NCBI RefSeq assembly: GCF_000146285.1
Contig: NZ_GL385912.1
Location: 1 to 64,000, forward strand
Direction: 5' to 3'
DNA: 64,000 nucleotides
Source: Mobiluncus curtisii subsp. curtisii ATCC 35241
GTDB taxonomy: Bacteria > Actinomycetota > Actinomycetes > Actinomycetales > Actinomycetaceae
In this document: piece by piece, positions 44,323 to 53,932 of the stretch
How positions within the stretch are numbered: position 1 is the stretch's first letter
Layout: the number at the start of each line of letters is the position of its first letter
Position numbers and translations under genes: made by a program
The notes under the pieces: model-generated
What the model was told of the DNA's origin: nothing
The model's input: the letters and a program-made list of their open reading frames with translations, nothing else
The model's database searches: none

Positions 44323-44628
44323 GTGAGTATGGTGCAATTGCTGGGTCTGGTCATTTATTACGTGATAAATGTTTATGTTTTTATACTGATTTTGCGGGTA
44401 GTTCTGGACTGGGTACAGATTCTGGCCAGAGACTGGCGTCCCCGGGGAATTATTTTGGTGTTAGCTAACTTGATTTATGCCCTGACGGATCCGCCGGTAC
44501 GCTTCTTTGGGCGCTTAATCCCCCCGCTACGCATTGGCGGATTGGCTCTTGACATGGGATTTATGGTGCTTTTCATATTGCTGTTCGTGGTGCAGAGGGT
44601 GGCAGTCAGTATTGTTTTTATGGTTTAG
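44323..44628 (+). CDS. YggT family membrane protein
   Basis: 101 residues from GTG 44323, which has AGGA 8 nt upstream; ATG 44314 and ATG 44329 are in the same frame. Two hydrophobic blocks (VIYYVINVYVFILILRVVLDW and GGLALDMGFMVLFILLFVVQR) flank a loop with ALTDPPVRFFGRLIPP, the family's DP-P motif. YggT proteins stand between sepF and divIVA in many actinobacteria and are thought to help envelope integrity or division; the exact role is unknown. Confidence 0.88.
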   Translation: MSMVQLLGLVIYYVINVYVFILILRVVLDWVQILARDWRPRGIILVLANLIYALTDPPVRFFGRLIPPLRIGGLALDMGFMVLFILLFVVQRVAVSIVFMV

Positions 44629-44818
44629 TTGCCACGTTTTGGCTTTTGACGGTCCGCGGAATTAGCAAATTTCCCCCTTTTCGGAGTAAGTTTTAAACCT
44701 CAGTATTCACACAAGTAACAAAAAATGTGTAACAATGTCTTTTGTACAAAACGTGCGAATGCCCAAGAGGTTTTGGAAATCGGGGCGCAAGCCCCCTGAC
44801 ACGGACGAGGTGACGAAT

Positions 44819-45406
44819 ATGGCGTTGCTCACCACAGATGACATCGTCAACAAGAAGTTTCAGCCCACGAAATTCCGCGAAGGCTATGACCAAGATGAAG
44901 TGGACGATTTCTTGGACGAGGTGGTGAATACCCTCGATACCCTGACTAAAGAGCGTGACTCGCTCCGGGTTGAGCTGGATGAAGCAAACCGCAAGATTGC
45001 TGAACTGAGCAACGGCGTGGCGCCGGTGGCGGAAACAGTTTCCGAACCGGCTGTTCCGGAACCTGCCCCGGTGGCAGAACCCGCTCCGGCTACGGGCGAG
45101 GTTCCCGAGTCGACTTCTGCTGTCTCCATGCTGGATATGGCGCAGCGCCTGCACGACGAATACGTGCAAGACGGTCAAAAGAAGGGCGAAGAGATTATTG
45201 CCGATGCCCGCGTCGAAGCTGATCGCATCGTTGCCGAGGCGGAGCAAGAACATACCCGGGTACTGACTCAGTTGGAGCAGGAGCGTGGCATGTTGGAGCG
45301 CAAGATTGAAGAGCTCAAGACTTTCGAATCCGAATACCGCTCCAAGATGAGTTCTTTCCTGGAAGGTATTCTTTCGGACTTGGCGAACTCTGCCCCGACC
45401 AACTAA
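44819..45406 (+). CDS. divIVA: DivIVA/Wag31 polar growth protein
   Basis: 195 residues from ATG 44819 with GAGGTG 8 nt upstream. The N-terminal membrane-binding domain reads LLTTDDIVNKKFQPTKFREG and YDQDEVDDFLDEVV, followed by a first coiled coil, a Pro/Glu-rich spacer (about residues 62-100) and a long second coiled coil. It marks curved membranes at cell poles and recruits the elongation machinery in actinobacteria. lspA starts immediately downstream. Confidence 0.94.
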   Translation: MALLTTDDIVNKKFQPTKFREGYDQDEVDDFLDEVVNTLDTLTKERDSLRVELDEANRKIAELSNGVAPVAETVSEPAVPEPAPVAEPAPATGEVPESTSAVSMLDMAQRLHDEYVQDGQKKGEEIIADARVEADRIVAEAEQEHTRVLTQLEQERGMLERKIEELKTFESEYRSKMSSFLEGILSDLANSAPTN

Positions 45407-45407
45407 A

Positions 45408-46031
45408 TTGGCGCTCGCAATCAAACTTGCCCCGCAGTCAACGTGGCACCCTTTCCGGGTCTCACGTTGGCTGCTGGTCATTTTTATCGGATTGATTATT
45501 GGTGCGGTTGACCAAGTCACGAAGGCTCTGGCGGTTAACTTGCTGCCCTACGACGGAACTGCATTGCCCTTGCTTGGCTCTTGGGTTACCTTGCACGTGA
45601 CGCACAATTCCGGGGCAGCATTGTCGTTGCTCGATTCGGCCACAATAGTTGTCACGGTGTTGAGTTGCCTTTTGACTCTCGTTTTACTCGTGCTGGCGTT
45701 GATGACCCCCAATAGTATCTGGGCTGGCGTTTTAGCGGTCATTGCCGGTGGTGGGTTGAGCAATATCGTGGATCGGGGGCGCGGCAACCCGTGGGGAACC
45801 GGTGCGGTCATTGACTTTATTGACTACTTTGGGTGGTTTGTAGGTAATGTGGCCGACATCTTCGTGGTTGTCGGGGTTGCAGTGGTGTTCGTATTGATGT
45901 TGCGAGGCATGCCGCTGGGTGTGGTGTGGTTGCGGCGTGCAGACGTCGCAGCGGCCCTTGAAAGCGGAAAATCCGTCCAGGGCAAGCACGGTGTTTACAT
46001 TTTCTTAGACGAAGCAAAGGACGCCTTGTGA
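45408..46031 (+). CDS. lspA: Lipoprotein signal peptidase
   Basis: 207 residues, TTG start one base after the divIVA stop with no own ribosome-binding site, so translation is probably coupled. It is an aspartic protease with four membrane helices that removes signal peptides from prolipoproteins. The two catalytic Asp residues lie in GGLSNIVDR and NVADIFVVVG. VTHNSGAALSLL is also conserved. The C-terminal 45 residues form a polar cytoplasmic tail. Several lipoproteins in this window are likely clients. Confidence 0.93.
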   Translation: MALAIKLAPQSTWHPFRVSRWLLVIFIGLIIGAVDQVTKALAVNLLPYDGTALPLLGSWVTLHVTHNSGAALSLLDSATIVVTVLSCLLTLVLLVLALMTPNSIWAGVLAVIAGGGLSNIVDRGRGNPWGTGAVIDFIDYFGWFVGNVADIFVVVGVAVVFVLMLRGMPLGVVWLRRADVAAALESGKSVQGKHGVYIFLDEAKDAL

Positions 46032-46942
46032 GTCGCCTGTTGCCCGTTCCAGAAGGGTTGGCGGGGTTGCGGGCTGACGTTGGTCTGTCGCGGCTGCTGG
46101 GGCTGTCACGAGCAAAAACAGGAGCCTTGTTAGAATCCGGAGCGGTCATACAAGACGGGGAAACTCTCAAAAAATCCGATCAACTCGCTGCCGGCAATCT
46201 GCTGGAAATCGATATTCCCGAGCCTACTGGCTACGTTCCCGAAGCCACCCGCGTGGATAATTTGGGAATTTTATATGCCGATGATGATTTGGTGGTGGTG
46301 GACAAGCCAGCCGGGGTCGCCGCCCATACCGGTCCCGGTTGGGAGGGTCCCACAGTAGTCGGTGCGCTTAGAGCTGCGGGGATTCGGGTGTCGACCTCCG
46401 GTCCAGTGGAACGTGAAGGAATCGTGCATCGTCTGGACGCGGGAACCTCGGGAGCGATGGTCGTCGCTAAATCAGAACTCGCCTACGGCAAACTGAAAAA
46501 CGAGTTTCGCTATCACCGGGTCGAAAAAATTTATACCGCCCTCGCCACGGGAAAGGTGAAACCCCCGGTAGGAACCATTGATGCTCCTATTGGGCGGGCG
46601 CCGGGGCGCGAGTTTAAGATGGCGGTAGTCTCCGGGGGAAAGCCCGCGGTAACGCACTATGACATCATCGAGGAGCTTCCGGGCGCAACCCTGTTGAAAG
46701 TCCAGCTGGAGACGGGGAGAACCCACCAGATTCGCGTGCATCTCGCGGCTATCGGACATCCCTTGGTGGGAGACACGGAATACGGGGCGGATCGGAAGAC
46801 AGCCGCCCGGCTGGGTCTGGAGCGGCAATGGCTGCACGCCAGTAGGCTGGCGTTTAAGCATCCGCGAACCGGGCTAGAAGTCGCAGTGCAGGCTCCGTTA
46901 CCAGCTGATTTAGCGACTGCTGTAGAGCTTTTGCGCCAATAA
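46028..46942 (+). CDS. Ribosomal large subunit pseudouridine synthase RluD-like
   Basis: 304 residues, GTG start overlapping lspA by 4 bp (GTGA). N-terminal S4 domain (LSRLLGLSRAKTGALLESGAVI) and RluA-family catalytic domain with the HRLDAGTSG motif carrying the catalytic Asp, then ETGRTHQIRVHL. It makes pseudouridines in 23S rRNA; the exact sites are inferred from family only. Confidence 0.92.
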   Translation: MSRLLPVPEGLAGLRADVGLSRLLGLSRAKTGALLESGAVIQDGETLKKSDQLAAGNLLEIDIPEPTGYVPEATRVDNLGILYADDDLVVVDKPAGVAAHTGPGWEGPTVVGALRAAGIRVSTSGPVEREGIVHRLDAGTSGAMVVAKSELAYGKLKNEFRYHRVEKIYTALATGKVKPPVGTIDAPIGRAPGREFKMAVVSGGKPAVTHYDIIEELPGATLLKVQLETGRTHQIRVHLAAIGHPLVGDTEYGADRKTAARLGLERQWLHASRLAFKHPRTGLEVAVQAPLPADLATAVELLRQ

Positions 46943-47015
46943 TCAAACTGGAATCTGCGAGCCACATCCTCACCGGAGAGACTGGGACCTTTCAGGTTCG
47001 GCGTGCAAAATCGAC

Positions 47016-47021
47016 TAAGAT
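47016..47021 (+). promoter_or_regulatory. -10 hexamer placed for a leaderless dnaE transcript
   Basis: TAAGAT, then TAATCC (6 nt), then the dnaE ATG, with no Shine-Dalgarno sequence. Confidence 0.55.
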
Positions 47022-47027
47022 TAATCC

Positions 47028-50000
47028 ATGCCTAGTTCCGAATTCGTCCACCTTCACGTCCACACTGATTACTCGATTTTGGATGGGGCAGCAAAGATTA
47101 AGCGGCTGGTTGCTAAAGCGGTAGAAAACCAGCAGAAAGCCGTGGCGATTACCGACCACGGTTACCTATTCGGGGCTTTTGAGTTTTATCAAGAATGCCG
47201 TAACGCCGGAATCAAACCCATTATTGGTTTGGAAGCTTATGTCACGCCGGGAACTTCGCGTTTTGACACCACGCGGGTGCAGTGGGGGACTTTGGAACAG
47301 CAAAAGGCCGGTGATGACGTGTCCGCTCGTGGCGCCTACACGCATATGACACTGCTGTCCCACACGACTGAGGGGATGCACAACCTGTTTCGGCTCGGTT
47401 CTTATGCCTCCCTGGACGGTCAGATGGGGAAATGGCCGCGGGCTGACCGGGAACTGTTGGAGCGCTATCACGAGGGACTCATCGGCACAGCAGGATGTCC
47501 CTCTGGAGAGGTCCAGACGCGGCTGCGTTTGGGGCAGTATCAGGAAGCCGTGCGTGCCGCCGGGGAACTGCAAGATATTTTTGGCAAAGACTATTTCTAT
47601 GTGGAACTGATGGATCACGGGTTGTCCATCGAAAACCGTGTGCGGAAAGACCTGCTGCGCTTAGCTCGAGAAATCAACGCACCCATCATCGCAACCAACG
47701 ACTCACACTATGTTTATAAGGAAGACCGGGAGATTCAGGATGCCATGCTGTGCATCAACTCCGGGGATCGTCTGTCTAACCCGGATCGGTTCCGCTTTGA
47801 CGGTACGGATTATTATCTGCGCCCCAGCGAGGAAATGCATGAGCTGTTTGCGGAAATCCCCGAAGCCCTAGATAACACCCTGTTGATTGCGGAACAGTGC
47901 AATGTCGAATTTCCAGACGTGAAAGAGGGCACCTTCATGCCGGTGTTCCCGGTACCTGCCGGGGAAGATGAAGTGTCCTGGTTTATCAAGGAAGTCGAAC
48001 GCGGTTTACAGTATCGTTTCCCAAATGGCATTTCTGAAGAAGTCAGGAAACGTGCCGACTACGAAGTCGAGATTATTGTGCAGATGGGATTCCCGTCGTA
48101 CTTCCTGATTGTTTCAGACTACATTCAGTGGGCCAAAGACAACGGGATTAGAGTCGGACCGGGGCGTGGCTCCGGCGCAGGTTCCATGGTTGCCTATGCG
48201 ATGCGCATCACGGACCTGGATCCCATCAAGCACGGGCTGTTGTTTGAACGTTTCCTCAATCCCGAGCGGGTGTCCATGCCGGATATCGACGTGGACTTTG
48301 ACGACCGCCGTCGTCAGGACGTAATCGACTACGTGACCCGTAAATACGGCAAGGACAAAGTGTCCCAGGTCGTGACCTACGGCACGATTAAATCGAAACA
48401 AGCACTTAAAGACGCGGCGCGGATTTCGGGCGCGGATTTCTCAAAAGGGGAGAAACTCACCAAGGCAATGCCACCGGCGGTCATGGGCAAGGATATTCCC
48501 CTGTCAGGCATGTATAACCCGCAACATCCGCGTTACAAAGAAGCCGAAGAGTTCCGCAAAGTCGTGGCGGAGGATCCCTTTAATCGCCAAATTTTCGACC
48601 TGGCAGCCGGGGTGGAAGGCATGGTTCGCCAGTGGGGGGTACACGCCTGCGCGGTCATCATGTCTCGAGAAACCTTGACTGACGTCATTCCCATGATGAA
48701 ACGCCCGCAAGACGGAGCCATGATTACCCAGTTCGACTACCCGACTTGTGAGCACCTCGGTCTGCTTAAGATGGACTTCCTGGGACTAAAGAACCTCACC
48801 ATTATTTCCGACGCCCTGGACAACATCAAGATTAACGGCAAGACTCCTCCCGATTTGGAACGCTTGGACGTCGATGACAAGGCGACTTATGAACTGTTGT
48901 CCACCGGAGAGACCCTGGGCGTGTTCCAGCTCGATGGTGGGGGAATGCGCACCCTGCTGAAGCAGCTGCGACCCACCGAGTTCGATGATATTTCCGCTCT
49001 GGTGGCACTGTATCGACCCGGACCGATGGGCGCGAATTCCCACACGAACTATGCATTTCGGAAAAACGGACTGCAAAAGATTGAGCCAATTCATAGTGAG
49101 CTGGAAGAACCCCTCAAGGATATCCTTGGCTATACGTACGGTCTGATTATCTACCAAGAACAGGTCATGGCTATCGCCCAAAAGGTCGCCGGGTTCACCC
49201 TGGGGCAGGCTGATATTTTGCGTAAAGCCATGGGGAAAAAGAAAAAAGACGTCCTGGACAAGCAATACGTGAAGTTCCACGATGGAATGATTGAGCACGG
49301 TTATTCCGAGGATTGTTGTGAAACCCTGTGGGGAATCCTGGTGCCCTTCGCCGACTACGCATTTAACAAATCCCACTCCGCGGCATACGGGCTGATTGCA
49401 TACTGGACCGCCTATCTAAAGGCAAACTTCCCGACCGAGTATATGGCGGCGGTGCTGACCACCCAGACGGATAAAGACAAACTGGGGATGTACCTGAACG
49501 AGGTGCGCCGCATGGGAATCAAGGTCTTGCCTCCCGATGTGAACCAGTCTTACGGGGTTTTTGCACCTGATGGAAATGACATTCGTTTCGGACTGGCCTC
49601 AATCCGTAACGTTGGTGAAAACGTGGTGGCAGAAATCATCAAAGCACGCCAAGAAAAAGGTGCCTACACGTCCTTTTCCGATTTCCTGAAAAAGGTTCCG
49701 GCGGAAGTCTGCAATAAGCGCACCATCGGTTCACTGATTAAGGCTGGAGCTTTTGATGCTTTCGGGGCGCCGCGCAGCGCTCTCACCGCGATTCATGAGC
49801 AGGCAGTGGAAGCTGTGGTGTCCACGAAACGGCAAGAGTCCAACGGGCAGTTCGACCTGTTCGCTGCCCTCGAGATGGAGGGGACAGAGTCCCCGGACAA
49901 TCTGTTAGGTTCAGCCAGTATCGATATTCCGGATATTTCTGAGTGGCCCAAAAACGAACTGCTCGCTTTTGAACGTGAAATGTTGGGCATGTATGTCTCG

Positions 50001-50705
50001 GATCATCCGCTGTCAGGCATGAATCGGGTGTTGGAAGGCTTGGCTGAAGACCGGATTGTTGATCTGACTTCGGACGAGGGGAAAGGCAACGATTCCCCGG
50101 TTAAGATTGCCGGTCTGGTGACCGCGGTAAATGTTAAAATTTCCAAACGGTCTGGACAGCAATGGGCGATTGCCAAAATCGAAGACATGACCGGTTCCGT
50201 GGAAGTGTTGTTCTTTGCGAAAACCTATGAAAACATTGCCGGTGACCTGGTCCAGGATAATATCGTGGTGGTCGGCGGACGGCTGCGCCGCGAGGATGAA
50301 TCTGTCTCGATTTATGCCAGTGACCTGAGCGTACCCAAGATGTCGCTCCATCTGGATCACTTGGATGAGGTTGAGTTATTGCTTCCTGCCGAGCGCTGCA
50401 CGAAAGAAAACATGCGTGCCTTTGGGGCTCTGCTGGAACGTTTTCCCGGTCAGGCTCCGGTACGTTTACATATCCTGGAGGAAGGGGAACTCCAAGTTTT
50501 GGATTTGGGACCCGAACGCCGGGTTAACGCCGGTCCGGACTTCCTGGGCGAGCTGCGTGCCATGCTGGGATATGACTCGATTATCACACCGGGAACTAAC
50601 CCCTTGGAATCCAACGCGGCAGCTGAACTGGCTGAACTTGATGCGGTCGCGGCAGATGCGTCTCCGGAGTGCCCGGAGGCAACTTTGTTCGATACCGGCA
50701 GCTAG
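47028..50705 (+). CDS. dnaE: DNA polymerase III alpha subunit DnaE
   Basis: 1225 residues, the replicative polymerase. The N-terminal PHP domain begins FVHLHVHTDYS. The polymerase palm carries the catalytic aspartates in PDIDVDFDD (near residue 420). GPGRGSGAGSMVAYA, FNKSHSAAYGLIAYWTAYLKA and the C-terminal OB fold (VKIAGLVTAVNVKI, near residue 1030) follow in family order. No intein is present. Of DnaE1 type by length and PHP motifs. It follows rluD after 85 bp and seems to have its own promoter with no leader. Confidence 0.97.
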   Translation: MPSSEFVHLHVHTDYSILDGAAKIKRLVAKAVENQQKAVAITDHGYLFGAFEFYQECRNAGIKPIIGLEAYVTPGTSRFDTTRVQWGTLEQQKAGDDVSARGAYTHMTLLSHTTEGMHNLFRLGSYASLDGQMGKWPRADRELLERYHEGLIGTAGCPSGEVQTRLRLGQYQEAVRAAGELQDIFGKDYFYVELMDHGLSIENRVRKDLLRLAREINAPIIATNDSHYVYKEDREIQDAMLCINSGDRLSNPDRFRFDGTDYYLRPSEEMHELFAEIPEALDNTLLIAEQCNVEFPDVKEGTFMPVFPVPAGEDEVSWFIKEVERGLQYRFPNGISEEVRKRADYEVEIIVQMGFPSYFLIVSDYIQWAKDNGIRVGPGRGSGAGSMVAYAMRITDLDPIKHGLLFERFLNPERVSMPDIDVDFDDRRRQDVIDYVTRKYGKDKVSQVVTYGTIKSKQALKDAARISGADFSKGEKLTKAMPPAVMGKDIPLSGMYNPQHPRYKEAEEFRKVVAEDPFNRQIFDLAAGVEGMVRQWGVHACAVIMSRETLTDVIPMMKRPQDGAMITQFDYPTCEHLGLLKMDFLGLKNLTIISDALDNIKINGKTPPDLERLDVDDKATYELLSTGETLGVFQLDGGGMRTLLKQLRPTEFDDISALVALYRPGPMGANSHTNYAFRKNGLQKIEPIHSELEEPLKDILGYTYGLIIYQEQVMAIAQKVAGFTLGQADILRKAMGKKKKDVLDKQYVKFHDGMIEHGYSEDCCETLWGILVPFADYAFNKSHSAAYGLIAYWTAYLKANFPTEYMAAVLTTQTDKDKLGMYLNEVRRMGIKVLPPDVNQSYGVFAPDGNDIRFGLASIRNVGENVVAEIIKARQEKGAYTSFSDFLKKVPAEVCNKRTIGSLIKAGAFDAFGAPRSALTAIHEQAVEAVVSTKRQESNGQFDLFAALEMEGTESPDNLLGSASIDIPDISEWPKNELLAFEREMLGMYVSDHPLSGMNRVLEGLAEDRIVDLTSDEGKGNDSPVKIAGLVTAVNVKISKRSGQQWAIAKIEDMTGSVEVLFFAKTYENIAGDLVQDNIVVVGGRLRREDESVSIYASDLSVPKMSLHLDHLDEVELLLPAERCTKENMRAFGALLERFPGQAPVRLHILEEGELQVLDLGPERRVNAGPDFLGELRAMLGYDSIITPGTNPLESNAAAELAELDAVAADASPECPEATLFDTGS

Positions 50706-50818
50706 ACGAGCTTTCCTAACGGGTTTCCGGTTAATCCCTGTGGTCGCTTTTCATCAGGCAGATGGGTGGGCTTCGTGAGCTGGGCTGGCGGGGTTTTCGA
50801 CCCTAGTCAGTTAGCGGT

Positions 50819-50824
50819 TAAGAT
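50819..50824 (+). promoter_or_regulatory. -10 hexamer at the hisD start
   Basis: TAAGAT overlaps the first ATG of the hisD frame (50823) and is followed after 7 nt by an in-frame GTG at 50832. If used, transcription would start at about 50832 and translation from that GTG, leaderless, giving a protein three residues shorter. Confidence 0.4.
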
Positions 50825-52163
50825 GAATAGTGTGTTTAACTTATTGGATTTTTCAAAAGAAGACGTTGATGCTGCAGTGCTGCGCGAGCGCCTTCCACGG
50901 GCAGCCCTCGACGTAGAGCAGGCTGTGGCGGCGGTAACGCCCCTGATTGAAGCGGTGCGTCGGGAAGGCGCCAAAGCCTTGCGAGACCAAGCCGAGCAGT
51001 TCGACCGGGTCCGCCCGCGCCTGTTACGAGTTCCAGAGACTCAAATTGACCGCGCCTTGCAGGAACTGGATCCGGCGCTGCGCGAAGCGATTGAAACTTC
51101 CATTGCCAATAACCGCAAAGGTCACGAGGCACAGTTGCCCCACCCGGTCGTCACCGAGATTATTCCCGGCGGCACCGTTACGCAACGCTGGATTCCGGTG
51201 CGGCGCGTGGGACTGTACGTTCCGGGCGGGCTGGCAGTCTATCCCAGCTCGGTCATCATGAATGTGGTGGCAGCACAAGTGGCGGGGGTGGACCAGATTG
51301 CTCTGGCCTCCCCGGCACAGCGGGCTTTCGACGGCTCGGTACACCCGACCGTGCTGGCGACCTGCGCCTTATTAGGAGTGCGTGAAGTCTATGCCATGGG
51401 CGGGGCAGGCGCGATTGGTGCATTTGCCTACGGTGCGAGGGGAGAGAACGCAGATGACGGTCAGGTTCTGGTGGAGCCTGTGGACGTCGTTACCGGTCCG
51501 GGCAATATCTATGTCGCGGCGGCGAAACGTGTGGTATCCAGCGTCTGCGGTATCGACGCCGAAGCCGGTACCACCGAGATTGCCATCATCGCGGATAGCA
51601 GCGCCACTCCGAAATTTGTTGCTGCAGATTTAATCAGCCAAGCCGAACACGACCCCGCAGCCGCCTCGGTCCTGATTACCGACTCGACCGAACTTGTGAC
51701 CCAGGTGCGCGCCGAACTGGAACGCCAAATTCCCCAACGCGACCACCACGAACGCATCGTCACTGCCCTATCCGGACCGCAATCGGGCGCTATCCTCACT
51801 CGGGATATTGAACAATCCATTGCCGTGGCAAACGCGTACGGCGCTGAACACCTAGAGATTCAAACCGCTGATGCTCGTGAGGTGGCAGCAAAAATTCACA
51901 ATGCGGGGGCAATCTTTGTCGGTGACTACACCCCGGTGCCCCTGGGGGACTACCTAGCAGGCTCCAACCACGTCTTGCCCACCGGAGGCACGGCCTCCCA
52001 CGCTTCGGGACTGAACGTGATGGCATTCTTAAAATCCGTGCAACAGATTGAATACACCCAGCAAGCTGCGGATGCGCTGACCGACCGCCTGGTGGTATTC
52101 AGTCATGCCGAGGACCTGGAAGGTCACGGAGCGTCCCTGCTGGCACGTCGGGAAGGCAAGTAA
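50823..52163 (+). CDS. hisD: Histidinol dehydrogenase
   Basis: 446 residues from ATG 50823; the GTG at 50832 is an alternative start discussed with the promoter. It oxidises L-histidinol to histidine in two NAD-dependent steps. Features: YVPGGLAVYPSSVIMNVVAAQ, the TGPGNIYVAAAKR segment, GIDAEAGTTEIAIIAD, QAEHDPAA with zinc-site residues, and the C-terminal GTASHASGLNVMAFLK. It heads the his operon, with hisC beginning at the next base after its stop. Confidence 0.95.
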   Translation: MNSVFNLLDFSKEDVDAAVLRERLPRAALDVEQAVAAVTPLIEAVRREGAKALRDQAEQFDRVRPRLLRVPETQIDRALQELDPALREAIETSIANNRKGHEAQLPHPVVTEIIPGGTVTQRWIPVRRVGLYVPGGLAVYPSSVIMNVVAAQVAGVDQIALASPAQRAFDGSVHPTVLATCALLGVREVYAMGGAGAIGAFAYGARGENADDGQVLVEPVDVVTGPGNIYVAAAKRVVSSVCGIDAEAGTTEIAIIADSSATPKFVAADLISQAEHDPAAASVLITDSTELVTQVRAELERQIPQRDHHERIVTALSGPQSGAILTRDIEQSIAVANAYGAEHLEIQTADAREVAAKIHNAGAIFVGDYTPVPLGDYLAGSNHVLPTGGTASHASGLNVMAFLKSVQQIEYTQQAADALTDRLVVFSHAEDLEGHGASLLARREGK

Positions 52164-53303
52164 ATGAGTGCCTCAGATGCCCGTGCCATGACTGAGTGCT
52201 CGATTCAACTGCCCGTGCGGACGGACCTGGTCGGGCTAGAACCCTACGGGGCGCCCCAGTTGCAGGTGCCGGTGGCTATCAATGTGAACGAAAACCCCTA
52301 TCCGGTGCCAGCTCCGGTGATAGAGGCGATAACCACGGCGGTGCGGGAGGTAGCAGGCAACTTAAACCGTTATCCCGACCGGGATTTTCCGGAACTACGC
52401 CTTGCTTTGAGCGATTATTTGGAGCGGGAATCCGCGGTGCGAGTGGCTCCCGAGTGGATATGGGCTGCCAATGGTTCTAACGAGGTCATGCATCATTTGT
52501 TTAGCGCTTTTGGAGGACCGGGACATCCGGCGCTGTCGTCCTCACCCACGTACTCGATGTATCCCGAATATGCTCGCAACACCCTGACCGAGCTGCTGGA
52601 CGTGCCGCGGCGGGAGGACTTTTCCGTGGACGTGGTCGCGTTGAAGCAAACCGTAGACCACGCACACCCGGCGTTGCTGGTGCTGGCTTCTCCCAACAAT
52701 CCTACGGGTACTCACCTGAGCTCCGCGGACGTGGCTGAAATCTTGAACTTTACCCGTACCAGTGGACCGCAGGGGAGCGCGACCCTGGTGGTCATTGACG
52801 AAGCCTACGGGGAGTTTCGCCGCGACGGGGTGCCTTCCGCTCTGGAACTGTTGGCGGCGCACCCGCACCTGGTAGTGTCCAGGACCATGTCTAAGGCTTT
52901 CGCGATGGCTGGTTTGCGACTGGGATACCTGGCGGCTCATCCGCAGATTATTTCCCAGCTCATGCTGGTGCGATTGCCCTATCATCTGTCGGCTCTGACC
53001 CAAGCGGCAGCTCTGGCAGCGCTGTCTCGGGCAGATTTGTTGCAAGCCCAGGTGGCAAAGATGCGCCACACTCGCGACTGGATGGTGCAAACTCTGCGAG
53101 GAATGGGTTTGACCGTGGCAGAATCGGATACGAACTTTGTTTTCTTTGGAAAGTTCGGCAATCGTCAAAAAGTCTGGCAAGATTTACTTGACCGTGGCGT
53201 GTTGATTCGCGTAGTCGGACCCGATGGCTGGCTGCGAGCCAGCGTGGGCACTGAGGAGGAAACTGAGGCGTTTCTTTCCGCCCTGAAGGAGATATTGCAA
53301 TGA
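52164..53303 (+). CDS. hisC: Histidinol-phosphate aminotransferase
   Basis: 379 residues, fold-type I PLP enzyme. It converts imidazole-acetol phosphate and glutamate to histidinol phosphate. The PLP lysine is K244 in [23 protein letters not shown] near the N-terminus, the SPNNPTGT loop and VIDEAYGEF are typical. It directly follows hisD and overlaps hisB by 4 bp (ATGA). Confidence 0.95.
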   Translation: MSASDARAMTECSIQLPVRTDLVGLEPYGAPQLQVPVAINVNENPYPVPAPVIEAITTAVREVAGNLNRYPDRDFPELRLALSDYLERESAVRVAPEWIWAANGSNEVMHHLFSAFGGPGHPALSSSPTYSMYPEYARNTLTELLDVPRREDFSVDVVALKQTVDHAHPALLVLASPNNPTGTHLSSADVAEILNFTRTSGPQGSATLVVIDEAYGEFRRDGVPSALELLAAHPHLVVSRTMSKAFAMAGLRLGYLAAHPQIISQLMLVRLPYHLSALTQAAALAALSRADLLQAQVAKMRHTRDWMVQTLRGMGLTVAESDTNFVFFGKFGNRQKVWQDLLDRGVLIRVVGPDGWLRASVGTEEETEAFLSALKEILQ

Positions 53304-53914
53304 ACGAAACTCGGACCCCCAGGGTGGCGGAGATCACGCGGGCAACGTCGGAATCACGGGTAAAGGTGCGGGTGAACCTGGACGGTACCGGTCAAGCCAA
53401 CATTCACACGACGGTGCCGTTTTATGACCATATGCTCACCGCTTTGGCACGTCATTCCCTGATTGATTTGGACATTGAAGCTTCCGGGGACACTGATATT
53501 GATGTCCATCACACAGTGGAAGATACGGCTATTGTTTTGGGGCAGGCTTTGCGTGAAGCGTTGGGGGACAAGGCGGGTATCCGCCGTTTCGGTGACGCTT
53601 GCGTGCCCTTGGACGAAGCTCTGGCTCACGCGGTGGTGGATTTGGCGGGACGCCCTTACGTCGTCTGCGAAGGAGAACCGGAAGGTCAGCAGTATCACCT
53701 GATTGGCGGACACTTTACAGGTTCGCTGACCTATCACGTGTTTGAATCTCTGGCGCTAAATGCCGGGATATGCCTGCATTTGCGCCTGCTGGCGGGACGG
53801 GACCCGCACCATATCGTAGAGGCCCAATTTAAGGCTTTGGCACGGGCGTTAAAGGTCGCAGTGGAATATGATCCGCGAGTGGTAGGTGTCCCCTCCACCA
53901 AAGGAACTCTGTAA
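53300..53914 (+). CDS. hisB: Imidazoleglycerol-phosphate dehydratase
   Basis: 204 residues, monofunctional (no phosphatase domain). Metal-binding histidine clusters include [28 protein letters not shown] and the C-terminal [18 protein letters not shown]. It dehydrates imidazole-glycerol phosphate. Translation couples to hisC through the ATGA overlap. Confidence 0.96.
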   Translation: MNETRTPRVAEITRATSESRVKVRVNLDGTGQANIHTTVPFYDHMLTALARHSLIDLDIEASGDTDIDVHHTVEDTAIVLGQALREALGDKAGIRRFGDACVPLDEALAHAVVDLAGRPYVVCEGEPEGQQYHLIGGHFTGSLTYHVFESLALNAGICLHLRLLAGRDPHHIVEAQFKALARALKVAVEYDPRVVGVPSTKGTL

Positions 53915-53932
53915 CATCAGGGAAGGCTAGTG

